A DNA stretch of 28,853 nucleotides, taken from contig DAFS01000020.1 in the NCBI GenBank assembly GCA_002495525.1, positions 1-28,853 on the forward strand, in the 5' to 3' direction. Position numbers and translations under genes: made by a program. This document shows, piece by piece, positions 14,080-21,350 of the stretch. Origin of the DNA: Euryarchaeota archaeon UBA89. Lineage in GTDB: Archaea > Thermoplasmatota > Poseidoniia > Poseidoniales > Thalassarchaeaceae. Numbering within the stretch: the first letter of the stretch is position 1; each line of letters opens with the position of its first letter. Below the pieces are notes generated by a model that saw only the letters and a program-made list of their open reading frames with translations, was not told the DNA's origin and made no database searches.

Positions 14080-16635
14080 ATGATGGGGGGCGAATCAAGA
14101 GAAGAAAGGTTCGCCGAGGCGTTTGGAAAATTAGCACCTGCAATACTAATTATTAGTCTATTATTGACTGTTGTAACAGCATCAGTACTCGTCCCTTTGC
14201 CTGAATTTACAACCGATCTTTCAGCATTTGCACCCGAAAATGAAGCGAAATTAGCGGAAGAAAGGATGAATCTAGTAATGGAAGATACTCCAAATAGAAT
14301 TTATGTTCATGTTACACCTAATGAAGAAGGTGCTAATGTATTAGAAATCGGAGCATTGCAGCAATTATACAATGACTTAGAAAGTATTGACGAGGAATTA
14401 GGAGATGGAATTATTTCTCATATAAATATTGCAAGTATTTTACAAAATATCCTTGAAGAAAGAGATAACGAAAGTAGGACTATTCAGGATTTCAATGAAT
14501 GGGATAATCTACTATTAGCCATAATTAATGATGATGAAGAATGTACAGATGCAATAGGGAATGACCAAGCGATAGCTTCGGCGACATTTGCTAAAGATGC
14601 TCTGCTTAATCTTGATTTTGATTATATCCATGTTTGTGATTGGATTGTTACCAAAGAAGGAGCCTCAACACCTATTTCATCTAGTACCATGTGGGTAATA
14701 GAAATCGATGGTTCTTTAGATTCTAAGGAAAGACAGAATCTTGCAAAAAGTATTAGAGAAATTCTAACAGATAATATAACTTCAGATTCTAGTAGTGTAT
14801 TGAATTATGGGGTCATATCTGATGATCTAATCAGTAATGATATCAATGATACCACATTGGATAATTTTACTTGGCTATTGATGCTAGCAATTATAGTTGT
14901 TGTATTTGTTTTAGCAGTGGTTTTTCGTTCGGTATTAATGATTGCCGCACCTTTACTCGGTCTTACAGCGGCACTAGTTTGGACTTATGGGACTATTACC
15001 TTGCTAGGGAGACCTTTTTCTATACTCGAAGTTGCAGTCGCTCCGGTAGTTTTTGGTTTAGGAATTGACTATGCAATCCATCTACAAAGAGGATATGAAG
15101 AAGCTCGAAAACATACTAATACTGCCGCACATGCATGGATAAAGGCATTCTCAATTTTGAGAGTGGCATTAACACTTGCAGTTGTAACTACAGTGTCTGC
15201 TTTCCTTGCAAGTTCATTATCTCCACTACCTCCATTACGTACCTTTGGTATAACTTTAGCATTAGGAGTAGTATGTGCTTTTATTGCAAGTACAGTTACA
15301 GTAGGAGCGTTACACGTAGTTGTCGAGAAAACAACTGGAGTGAAGAAAAGAAAGCCTATTGATTTATCTAAATTTGCTGATGCAGCAACAAACTTCCAAA
15401 AAAGAAATACAGCTAGAATTTTACTGGTTGTTATTTTACTGACAACTAGTTCTGTATTCTTAGCAGGAACTAAACTTGAAACTAGTTTTGAATTAACTGA
15501 TTTCCTTTCTGATGAAGATATGCCCATAATGGAAGTCAGAGCAGACATGTACGATTCCTATGATGCAGCAGCTTGGAAATCAGTAACTATGCTTATTGAA
15601 CCAACTGATGACAAAAATTCTCTATCAGGAGAAAGAGATATGCTTCGTGGACTTGACATGCTAGATCTGAGAATTTCTACTATTTCGGGTGTAGTTATCC
15701 CAACAAATACTGATTCACAGCGTCCTTCATACGATGGATTATATCCTATTCTCAGAGATGCAATAGAAGCAGATTCTAGTTTTGGAGAAACTTTTCATTT
15801 AGGAATTTATGATGGCAGATTAGATGTAGGAGATGGTTTTGTTGAAGGAGATATATCTGCAGCAGTTCATTCATTATTACTTAATGAGTCAATTGGAGAG
15901 CCATTAAGAGGGCAATCTTGGAATGAAAGAACATCAATGTATGTCGCGCTAACAGAGGATAATAATAGCATAAAATATCTAAAAATTAGAATAGATGTCA
16001 TCGCAGAAACTAGTGAACAAACATCTGTATTAGCTGTAGAATTTGAAAAACAAGCAGAATGGATTGAAGATTCAGGCTATATCAATGCAGATGTCCATAT
16101 TGGAGGGGATGTGATGATGATTCACAGTATTTTCTCGGGACTTGTTGTCTCACAAGTAGAATCTACAGGCTGGAGTTTACTGGTCTCAATACTAGTTTTA
16201 TTTGTCTTAACACGAAGACTAGGGCAATCTTTAGTAGTAATTCTACCAGTTGGAATTAGTGGCTCTTGGGTTGTTGGATCGATGGCAATACTTGGCTTGA
16301 ATTGGAATGTTCTGACTATAATGATTACAGCACTAACTGTTGGGTTGGGAATTGATTATTCAATACATGTCTGGAGAAGTTTTGAGAGTAATCGGAAATC
16401 AGGGTTTGGGGTATGGGAATCAATGAAAATGATGTATCAAACTACAGGTACTGCCTTGATTATGTCAGCTGGCACTACAATCTGTGGATTTTTAGTATTG
16501 AAATTATCTCCTATACCTGTGATACAAGATTTCGGAATTGTTAGTTCAATTTCCGTTGCATTTTCTCTAATCTTAGCATTATTTGTGCTACCAGGGTTAT
16601 TAGCAGCAGAAGTCAGAACCTCCAATGAAAACTAG
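14080..16635 (+). CDS. RND/MMPL-superfamily exporter (second, 851 aa)
   Basis: Membrane transporter with the same duplicated RND plan as the 1024-aa protein but shorter loops. TM1 is at about 20-40, and external loop 1 spans about 42-262. The first bundle holds GLGIDYAIHLQRGYE (327-341). Loop 2 lies at about 470-690, and the second bundle holds GLGIDYSIHVWRS with Asp759. These aspartates in TM4 and TM10 are the expected proton-relay residues. One cysteine pair (155/186) lies in loop 1. Cargo is unknown. A TTTAA element at 14050-14054 is about 26 nt before the ATG, so the mRNA is probably leaderless. The last codons overlap the convergent DUF2240 gene by 4 bp. Confidence 0.9.
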   Translation: MMGGESREERFAEAFGKLAPAILIISLLLTVVTASVLVPLPEFTTDLSAFAPENEAKLAEERMNLVMEDTPNRIYVHVTPNEEGANVLEIGALQQLYNDLESIDEELGDGIISHINIASILQNILEERDNESRTIQDFNEWDNLLLAIINDDEECTDAIGNDQAIASATFAKDALLNLDFDYIHVCDWIVTKEGASTPISSSTMWVIEIDGSLDSKERQNLAKSIREILTDNITSDSSSVLNYGVISDDLISNDINDTTLDNFTWLLMLAIIVVVFVLAVVFRSVLMIAAPLLGLTAALVWTYGTITLLGRPFSILEVAVAPVVFGLGIDYAIHLQRGYEEARKHTNTAAHAWIKAFSILRVALTLAVVTTVSAFLASSLSPLPPLRTFGITLALGVVCAFIASTVTVGALHVVVEKTTGVKKRKPIDLSKFADAATNFQKRNTARILLVVILLTTSSVFLAGTKLETSFELTDFLSDEDMPIMEVRADMYDSYDAAAWKSVTMLIEPTDDKNSLSGERDMLRGLDMLDLRISTISGVVIPTNTDSQRPSYDGLYPILRDAIEADSSFGETFHLGIYDGRLDVGDGFVEGDISAAVHSLLLNESIGEPLRGQSWNERTSMYVALTEDNNSIKYLKIRIDVIAETSEQTSVLAVEFEKQAEWIEDSGYINADVHIGGDVMMIHSIFSGLVVSQVESTGWSLLVSILVLFVLTRRLGQSLVVILPVGISGSWVVGSMAILGLNWNVLTIMITALTVGLGIDYSIHVWRSFESNRKSGFGVWESMKMMYQTTGTALIMSAGTTICGFLVLKLSPIPVIQDFGIVSSISVAFSLILALFVLPGLLAAEVRTSNEN

Positions 16636-17213
16636 ACCGGCTCTACTAAAGAAGAGACTTCAACCATATCTAATCCCTGTTCTCTAGCAACAAGAGCGAG
16701 GGCCATCCATAAGGTTACGGGCCCTAATGAACGTCTTTTCCTTTGGGCTCTTCTAACTACTTCTCTATTATCTATTTTTGATTTTTTGGCGATAAATCTA
16801 ATTAAAGTAGGAATATTACTCTCTGAACGATCAGGAGGATGTTTGCTGGGAGAGGGATTCTTTTCTGATTGGATTACATTAACCACAATTTCTGATTCGG
16901 TATCCTCCTTTTCTACAGAGGGAACTGATTCGGGAATAAAAATAGGAGGAGAAGAAATTATTCTTAACATTGGTTGCCAGCCAAGGCTAGGGAAATTCTG
17001 TTTGTCTAAATTGACAGGGAAAACTAGATTATTTTCTAAGACTAGCCAACCAGACTGTATTAATTTTCTGATAACTAAAGAAGCTTCTTCAGGCATCATC
17101 CATTGAAGTTCTAGAGACCAGAGTCTTTCTAGATCAGAAATAGTTAAATTTTTATCCTCTGAGAAACTCACAAAAATTAATTTTTGAATCTCATTGATGG
17201 ATTCATCAGACAT
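16632..17213 (-). CDS. DUF2240-family archaeal protein
   Basis: Soluble protein of 193 aa. The N-terminal region (about 1-75) reads as a winged-helix-like segment with ISDLERLWSLELQWMMPEEA and the LVLENN/VFPVNL turn. A low-complexity Ser/Pro/Glu linker follows (about 88-130). The C-terminal helical segment, NREVVRRAQRKRRSLGPVTL then ALVAREQGLDM, matches what I recall of DUF2240. The function of this family is not known to me; the basic helices would allow nucleic-acid binding, but that is inference. It overlaps the exporter stop by 4 bp in convergent orientation and diverges from the HEAT-repeat gene. Confidence 0.7.
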   Translation of the reverse strand: MSDESINEIQKLIFVSFSEDKNLTISDLERLWSLELQWMMPEEASLVIRKLIQSGWLVLENNLVFPVNLDKQNFPSLGWQPMLRIISSPPIFIPESVPSVEKEDTESEIVVNVIQSEKNPSPSKHPPDRSESNIPTLIRFIAKKSKIDNREVVRRAQRKRRSLGPVTLWMALALVAREQGLDMVEVSSLVEPV

Positions 17214-17323
17214 ACTAACAAACCGCTGAGTATAATAGGTCTCTTGATTGTTTTCTAATATATTTCAGAACACATGAACCCTTAGTTGAATAATGACGGT
17301 TACTTCCGGCGCTATTGAAATAT

Positions 17324-18535
17324 ATGGTAGATGACTATGTTGCGAGGGACCCACGTACTGGGAAAATCATCCAGCAGAGGAAAAAATCTGTAGAAATGGA
17401 TATTCGTTCTCTGCAACCATCTGATGGGCCATGGAAACGAATTCCAATTTTTGAAATTCTAAAATTAGCAGAAGGGGGAATTGATACGTTAGAATTATCT
17501 CTAACAAACGGAGGAGGTTTTGTAAAGAGAACAGATGGAATAAAGGCTTTGGCTAGAGTATATGAAAATTCTATTCCTAAAGCACATGAAATTTTACTAG
17601 AAGTATTGGACGATGATGATGTAAATATCAGAATTGCAGGATTGGAAGTAATGCCCAGCTTCTCATTAAAACTCCATACTAATCTAATGATTTACCTATC
17701 AGATAGATTGCAAGATGATGATCTAAATGTAAGAAAGGTCGCAATGCAGACTCTTCAAAAAATGTCTCCAATTTTCCCATCAGGTTGTGAAGATATATTG
17801 AGAAGAGAATTAAGAAGTAATGATAAAACACATAGAAAGAGTGCTTTTGAAGCTCTAAAATTGACTAGTATTGCGTGGCCAGAGACAGGTTGTTTACATA
17901 TTGATGAACTAATCAGAGAAGATGATGTAGACCTTAGAAGAAAAGGTTCTAAAATTCTTAAAAATATTGCTGCAAAGGGGGGACCAGCAGGATGGGATTT
18001 GATTGGCTGGTCTTTGGAAGATGAAGATGCACAAGTAAGAAGGAATGCAGCACAATGCTTGGTCACTCTCACAAATAGTGAACCCAGGATTGCTCTAATA
18101 TTAGTAGAAAATGCATTAGATGATGAAGATACAAATGTTCGTAATTCTGTTATTCGTGCAATGAAGAAATTAGATCTACAAAGTCCAAGAGTCACCGACA
18201 TGATACTGCGTGGAGCTAGGTCAAGAGATCTAAATTTAAGAACTGCTTGTATTGGCCAACTTTCAATTATACTTACAGGCGACAGACTAAGAGAAAGTGC
18301 AGCAGAATTATTGAGACAGGAAACTGATACAAAACTTCGTAAAAGGCTTACTGCTCTATCAGTAGACCTTGAATTGGATGGTTCTGAAAGTGAGAAAAAT
18401 AGATTTTTAGCACCAGTAGAAAAAGTTAACGATGAGAATGAGAATGAGTTCAATATGAATATTAAGCAGGACCAGCCCAAGGGTGAACATGATAAACAGA
18501 AGGCAAGTCGGCCAAAACCTGAGGACTTAAGATGA
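17324..18535 (+). CDS. HEAT-repeat protein
   Basis: Soluble alpha-solenoid scaffold, 403 aa, with no catalytic motif seen. From about residue 80 to 345 it contains at least seven repeats with a shared signature of two acids, two residues, a hydrophobic, Arg, then an alanine helix. Examples are DDDVNIRIAGLEVM, DDDLNVRKVAMQTL, EDDVDLRRKGSKIL, EDAQVRRNAAQCL and DEDTNVRNSVIRAM. The N-terminus includes KRIPIFEILKLAEGG, which is not a repeat. The last 45 residues are charged and probably disordered (Lys/Glu/Asn/Gln-rich). The ATG at 17324 is chosen over a TTG at 17315. Its stop overlaps the next start by four bases (ATGA). It heads a five-gene run with a DEAD helicase, so a role in holding RNA-related partners is plausible but unproven. 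Confidence 0.82.
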   Translation: MVDDYVARDPRTGKIIQQRKKSVEMDIRSLQPSDGPWKRIPIFEILKLAEGGIDTLELSLTNGGGFVKRTDGIKALARVYENSIPKAHEILLEVLDDDDVNIRIAGLEVMPSFSLKLHTNLMIYLSDRLQDDDLNVRKVAMQTLQKMSPIFPSGCEDILRRELRSNDKTHRKSAFEALKLTSIAWPETGCLHIDELIREDDVDLRRKGSKILKNIAAKGGPAGWDLIGWSLEDEDAQVRRNAAQCLVTLTNSEPRIALILVENALDDEDTNVRNSVIRAMKKLDLQSPRVTDMILRGARSRDLNLRTACIGQLSIILTGDRLRESAAELLRQETDTKLRKRLTALSVDLELDGSESEKNRFLAPVEKVNDENENEFNMNIKQDQPKGEHDKQKASRPKPEDLR

Positions 18536-18816
18536 GCGAGCAGTTTGATGGGAAACTCGAACAATTTGAACGCCTGTGGGAGGGTGTTACACCAAATGGT
18601 ATCAATAGGCAAAAATCATTAAAATTTCAACAATACATGAAACAACATGTACTTCAAAAGTTCCATAAAAAAACAAATGATCAATTTGCTTCTGCGGACA
18701 AAGGCCATTTCAACCATAATTTTTCTTCAAAAGATCAATTTCTAACTAAAGAGAATTGTAAAAAATACTGGATGGGAGAACTTCAGAAGGAAATCAAAGA
18801 ATCCGAGACCTTCTGA
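18532..18816 (+). CDS. Small hydrophilic protein of unknown family
   Basis: 94 residues, not recognised. It starts MSEQFDGKLEQFERLWEG and is rich in Lys, Gln, Phe and His. It has a basic middle part and ends with an amphipathic segment containing KKYWMGELQKEIKE. It has a single cysteine and no TM or signal. Translational coupling to the HEAT gene (ATGA overlap) and a ribosome-binding site for the next gene (GAGGCGATT) just after its stop place it inside the operon, so it is very likely a real gene. An adaptor between the HEAT protein and the helicase is one guess. Confidence 0.75.
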   Translation: MSEQFDGKLEQFERLWEGVTPNGINRQKSLKFQQYMKQHVLQKFHKKTNDQFASADKGHFNHNFSSKDQFLTKENCKKYWMGELQKEIKESETF

Positions 18817-18825
18817 GGCGATTAA

Positions 18826-20238
18826 ATGTCAATTTTTGAAAAATGGGATTTAGAATCTAATATTTTAGATGCTATTAAATCAAGAGGTTGGGTTGAACCA
18901 ACAGAGATCCAATTGGATTCAATTCCTCTAGCAAGGAAAGGTAGAGACATTGTTGGTCAAGCAAAGACTGGCTCAGGTAAAACAGCAGCATTTGGTATTC
19001 CAATACTTGAAAGGTGTCAGAAGAAAGGCTTTCCTCAATCAATTATCCTATGTCCTACAAGAGAACTCGCGGTTCAAGTCACTGAAGAGTTAGAATTATT
19101 ACAAGGTAAAAAGGGATTAAAAATAGTTTCAGTATACGGTGGAACTGATATTGATAAGCAAGCAAAAATATTATCTAATGGCTGCGATATAGTTGTAGGA
19201 ACCCCTGGTAGAGTTATCGATATGGCTAAAAAAGGTCATTTGAAATTAGAAAAAATATCTATATTTTGTTTGGATGAAGCAGATAGAATGCTAGATATGG
19301 GGTTCTTTCCAGATATTTTATGGGTAATTGAAAAGATGCCAAATCGTAATCAGAACTTACTTTTTAGTGCAACATTCCCTGATGAAGTACTGAATATTAC
19401 TGAAGAAATAATGACAAATGCTGAACATGTCATGAGTGATGATTTAGAAGTTGATATTCCTGAAATTGATCTTTATGCTGTAAGAATTGGCAGAGGTAAT
19501 AAGTTATGGGTTCTTGGAAGATTAATAGCTAATATGTCTGAAGATGGACAAATGCTAATTTTCAGTAATACGAAACGAATGGTTGATGTAATAGTAGAGA
19601 GACTTGGTAAATTCCAAATGGATGCAGTAGGTATTCATGGAGATATGCCTCAAAATAAAAGAGAAAAATTATTGAGTAAATTTAAGTCAGGAGATGAAAA
19701 AATAGTTGTTGCTACAGATGTGGCGGCTAGAGGATTAGATGTTGATGGTATCACTATTGTTGTCAACTATGACTTGCCAGATGATACAGAAGCATTCGTA
19801 CACAGAATCGGTAGAACCGGGAGAATGGGACGAAAGGGAGAAGCTTGGAGTCTTGTTTCAAAGGAAGATAAAGGCAGTCTCCAAAAAATTAGTTCAACAT
19901 GGGGTCTAGAAATTCCTTTCGTAGAAACTCCTAGTTTACCAGACGGAATGAGTAGAGATCCAGTTAAGAAAAGAGATGATTGGGACGAAGTTGCAGATTC
20001 ATTTGGAATGGTCAGAATAAATCTCAAAATTGGTTTACAAGATTCAACAAAGAGGGCTTTGAGCGATTGGATAGTCAGTGAAGCGAAAATTCCAGAAATT
20101 ATAATTGGTGAAATTAATCAATCAGATGAGAGCACAGAGGTTGAAGTTCATGTTGCAAAGGTTGCTTATGTTATTGACGTGATAAAGGCAAGAGAGTATA
20201 ATGGACTTGACCTTAAACCAGAAATTATCGAGGCATGA
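18826..20238 (+). CDS. DEAD-box RNA helicase with DbpA-like RNA-binding C-terminus
   Basis: ATP-dependent RNA helicase, 470 aa, with every core motif: Q motif near GWVEPTEIQ (21-29), AKTGSGKT (46-53), PTRELA (77-82), TPGR (126-129), DEAD (150-153), SAT (181-183), ATDVAARGLD (296-305) and HRIGRTGRMGR (326-336). After a short linker, residues about 393-468 (MVRINLKIG ... YNGLDLKPE) have the strand/helix order of the DbpA/CsdA-type RNA-binding domain. Such proteins remodel structured RNA, often rRNA; the target here is unknown. It lies third in a five-gene run with 9-nt gaps on both sides and SD-like sequences in them. Confidence 0.94.
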   Translation: MSIFEKWDLESNILDAIKSRGWVEPTEIQLDSIPLARKGRDIVGQAKTGSGKTAAFGIPILERCQKKGFPQSIILCPTRELAVQVTEELELLQGKKGLKIVSVYGGTDIDKQAKILSNGCDIVVGTPGRVIDMAKKGHLKLEKISIFCLDEADRMLDMGFFPDILWVIEKMPNRNQNLLFSATFPDEVLNITEEIMTNAEHVMSDDLEVDIPEIDLYAVRIGRGNKLWVLGRLIANMSEDGQMLIFSNTKRMVDVIVERLGKFQMDAVGIHGDMPQNKREKLLSKFKSGDEKIVVATDVAARGLDVDGITIVVNYDLPDDTEAFVHRIGRTGRMGRKGEAWSLVSKEDKGSLQKISSTWGLEIPFVETPSLPDGMSRDPVKKRDDWDEVADSFGMVRINLKIGLQDSTKRALSDWIVSEAKIPEIIIGEINQSDESTEVEVHVAKVAYVIDVIKAREYNGLDLKPEIIEA

Positions 20239-20247
20239 GGTAAGTAA

Positions 20248-20490
20248 ATGTCTGATTCTATTTCAGAAGATGAGATTTTAGTATTAGATTTAGTAGGATT
20301 CTTTTGTCCAATTCCAGTCCATGAAACACGTAAATTACTTGATTTAAGCAAATCGGGAACTATTGTTAAGGTGATATGCGATGATCCAGAAACTAAACAT
20401 GATATGCCGGCATTATGTAATCGATTGGGTTTGGAACTAATTAAATTTGAAGAGAAAATTGGAGAATTTATTTACACAATAAAGAAATAG
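20248..20490 (+). CDS. TusA/SirA-family sulfur-carrier protein
   Basis: Small soluble protein, 80 aa. The motif GFFCPIPVHETRKLL matches the family CPxP signature, with Cys20 as the sulfur-accepting residue, and the following strand/helix order (VKVICDDPETKHDMPALCNR) fits the TusA two-layer fold. TusA proteins pass persulfide sulfur to tRNA thiolation or to other sulfur-trafficking and redox reactions. Which one applies here is not visible. It sits 9 nt after the helicase with GAGGT upstream, and 15 nt before ribA. Confidence 0.88.
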   Translation: MSDSISEDEILVLDLVGFFCPIPVHETRKLLDLSKSGTIVKVICDDPETKHDMPALCNRLGLELIKFEEKIGEFIYTIKK

Positions 20491-20505
20491 AATGGGAGTG
20501 AAATA

Positions 20506-21153
20506 ATGGGATTTGAAGATATAATCAATATTAAAGAGGACTTAGATGTTCCAGCGGATGCTCGTCTACCTACAAAATATGGCGAATTCCGGATAAGAGT
20601 ATTTCATGAAGAAGATACTGGTTTGGATCATGTCGCATTAACTCTAGGAGATATGGATGGTCCGGATCCAGTTCTAATTAGATTGCATTCAGAATGTATT
20701 ACTGGTGATGCCTTTTCCAGTATTAGATGCGACTGTGGCTCTCAATTAGATAATACATTGAAAAAAATACAACAAAAAGGTTGGGGTTGCTTGTTATATC
20801 TGAGACAAGAAGGTAGAGGAATAGGGCTTCATGCAAAAATTCAAGCTTACAACCTACAGGATAAAGGGGCCGATACGTTAGATGCAAATTTAATGTTAGG
20901 TTTACCTGCAGATGCTAGAGATTATTCTATTGCTTCAATTATATTAGAAAATATAGGTATCAGAAAAGTCTCACTTCTTACTAATAATCCAGACAAAGTA
21001 AAGAAACTTGAGAATCTAGGCATAGAAGTAGTAGAGAGAGTCCCATTAATTGTAGGAGTAAGGTCTGAAAATAGAGATTACCTACAAACTAAAAGTGAAA
21101 AAATGGGTCACCATATTTCATCTAGAGATTTAGAACAAAATAGTGAGAAATGA
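20506..21153 (+). CDS. ribA: GTP cyclohydrolase II
   Basis: Catalyses the first step of riboflavin synthesis, opening GTP to 2,5-diamino-6-ribosylamino-pyrimidinone 5'-phosphate. The zinc ligands are Cys64, Cys75 and Cys77 (C-x10-C-x-C). RQEGRGIGLHAK (100-111) is the catalytic and phosphate motif, and LLTNNPDKV (157-165) the guanine-side motif. At 215 aa it is the single-domain form without an attached RibB. This is the bacterial/eukaryotic type, whereas many Euryarchaeota use the unrelated GTP cyclohydrolase III (ArfA), so acquisition from bacteria is likely. It ends the five-gene run and converges on tRNA-His. Product flavin could serve the nitroreductase in this window, though any flavoprotein would qualify. 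Confidence 0.96.
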   Translation: MGFEDIINIKEDLDVPADARLPTKYGEFRIRVFHEEDTGLDHVALTLGDMDGPDPVLIRLHSECITGDAFSSIRCDCGSQLDNTLKKIQQKGWGCLLYLRQEGRGIGLHAKIQAYNLQDKGADTLDANLMLGLPADARDYSIASIILENIGIRKVSLLTNNPDKVKKLENLGIEVVERVPLIVGVRSENRDYLQTKSEKMGHHISSRDLEQNSEK

Positions 21154-21168
21154 GCCTAAAATACAAGA

Positions 21169-21244
21169 TGGGGCCGTGACCGGGAATTGAACCCGGGCCG
21201 GCGGGACCACAACCCACCGTGCTAACCTCTACACCATCACAGCC
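21169..21244 (-). tRNA. tRNA-His (GTG anticodon)
   Basis: On the minus strand the cloverleaf is complete. The acceptor GCTGTGA pairs with TCACGGC, preceded by an encoded G-1 that faces discriminator C73, the identity mark of tRNA-His. The D stem is GTGT/GCAC, and the anticodon stem GTGGG/CCCGC holds loop TTGTGGT (anticodon GTG). The T arm is CCGGG-TTCAATT-CCCGG. CCA is encoded at the 3' end (21169-21171). No intron is present. An AT-rich element around 21270-21277 could be its TATA box. Confidence 0.97.
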
Positions 21245-21350
21245 GTCTTGGTAATCACTCGAGAGTAGAACCGTATTTCAAGCGTTCCAAAGAGCCACGA
21301 TGATAATCATATCACCAACGCATTCAAGCAGTAGTTGAGTTCGCAATCAA

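Noticed and set aside
17755..18612. 285-codon minus-strand frame opposite the HEAT-repeat gene
   Set aside because: It is an antisense shadow: Ser/Leu-rich composition, no domain, and a clear HEAT-repeat protein on the other strand.
21300..21310. 11-bp palindrome ATGATAATCAT upstream of the CARDB gene
   Set aside because: It is short and AT-rich, and such palindromes are expected often by chance at this base composition.
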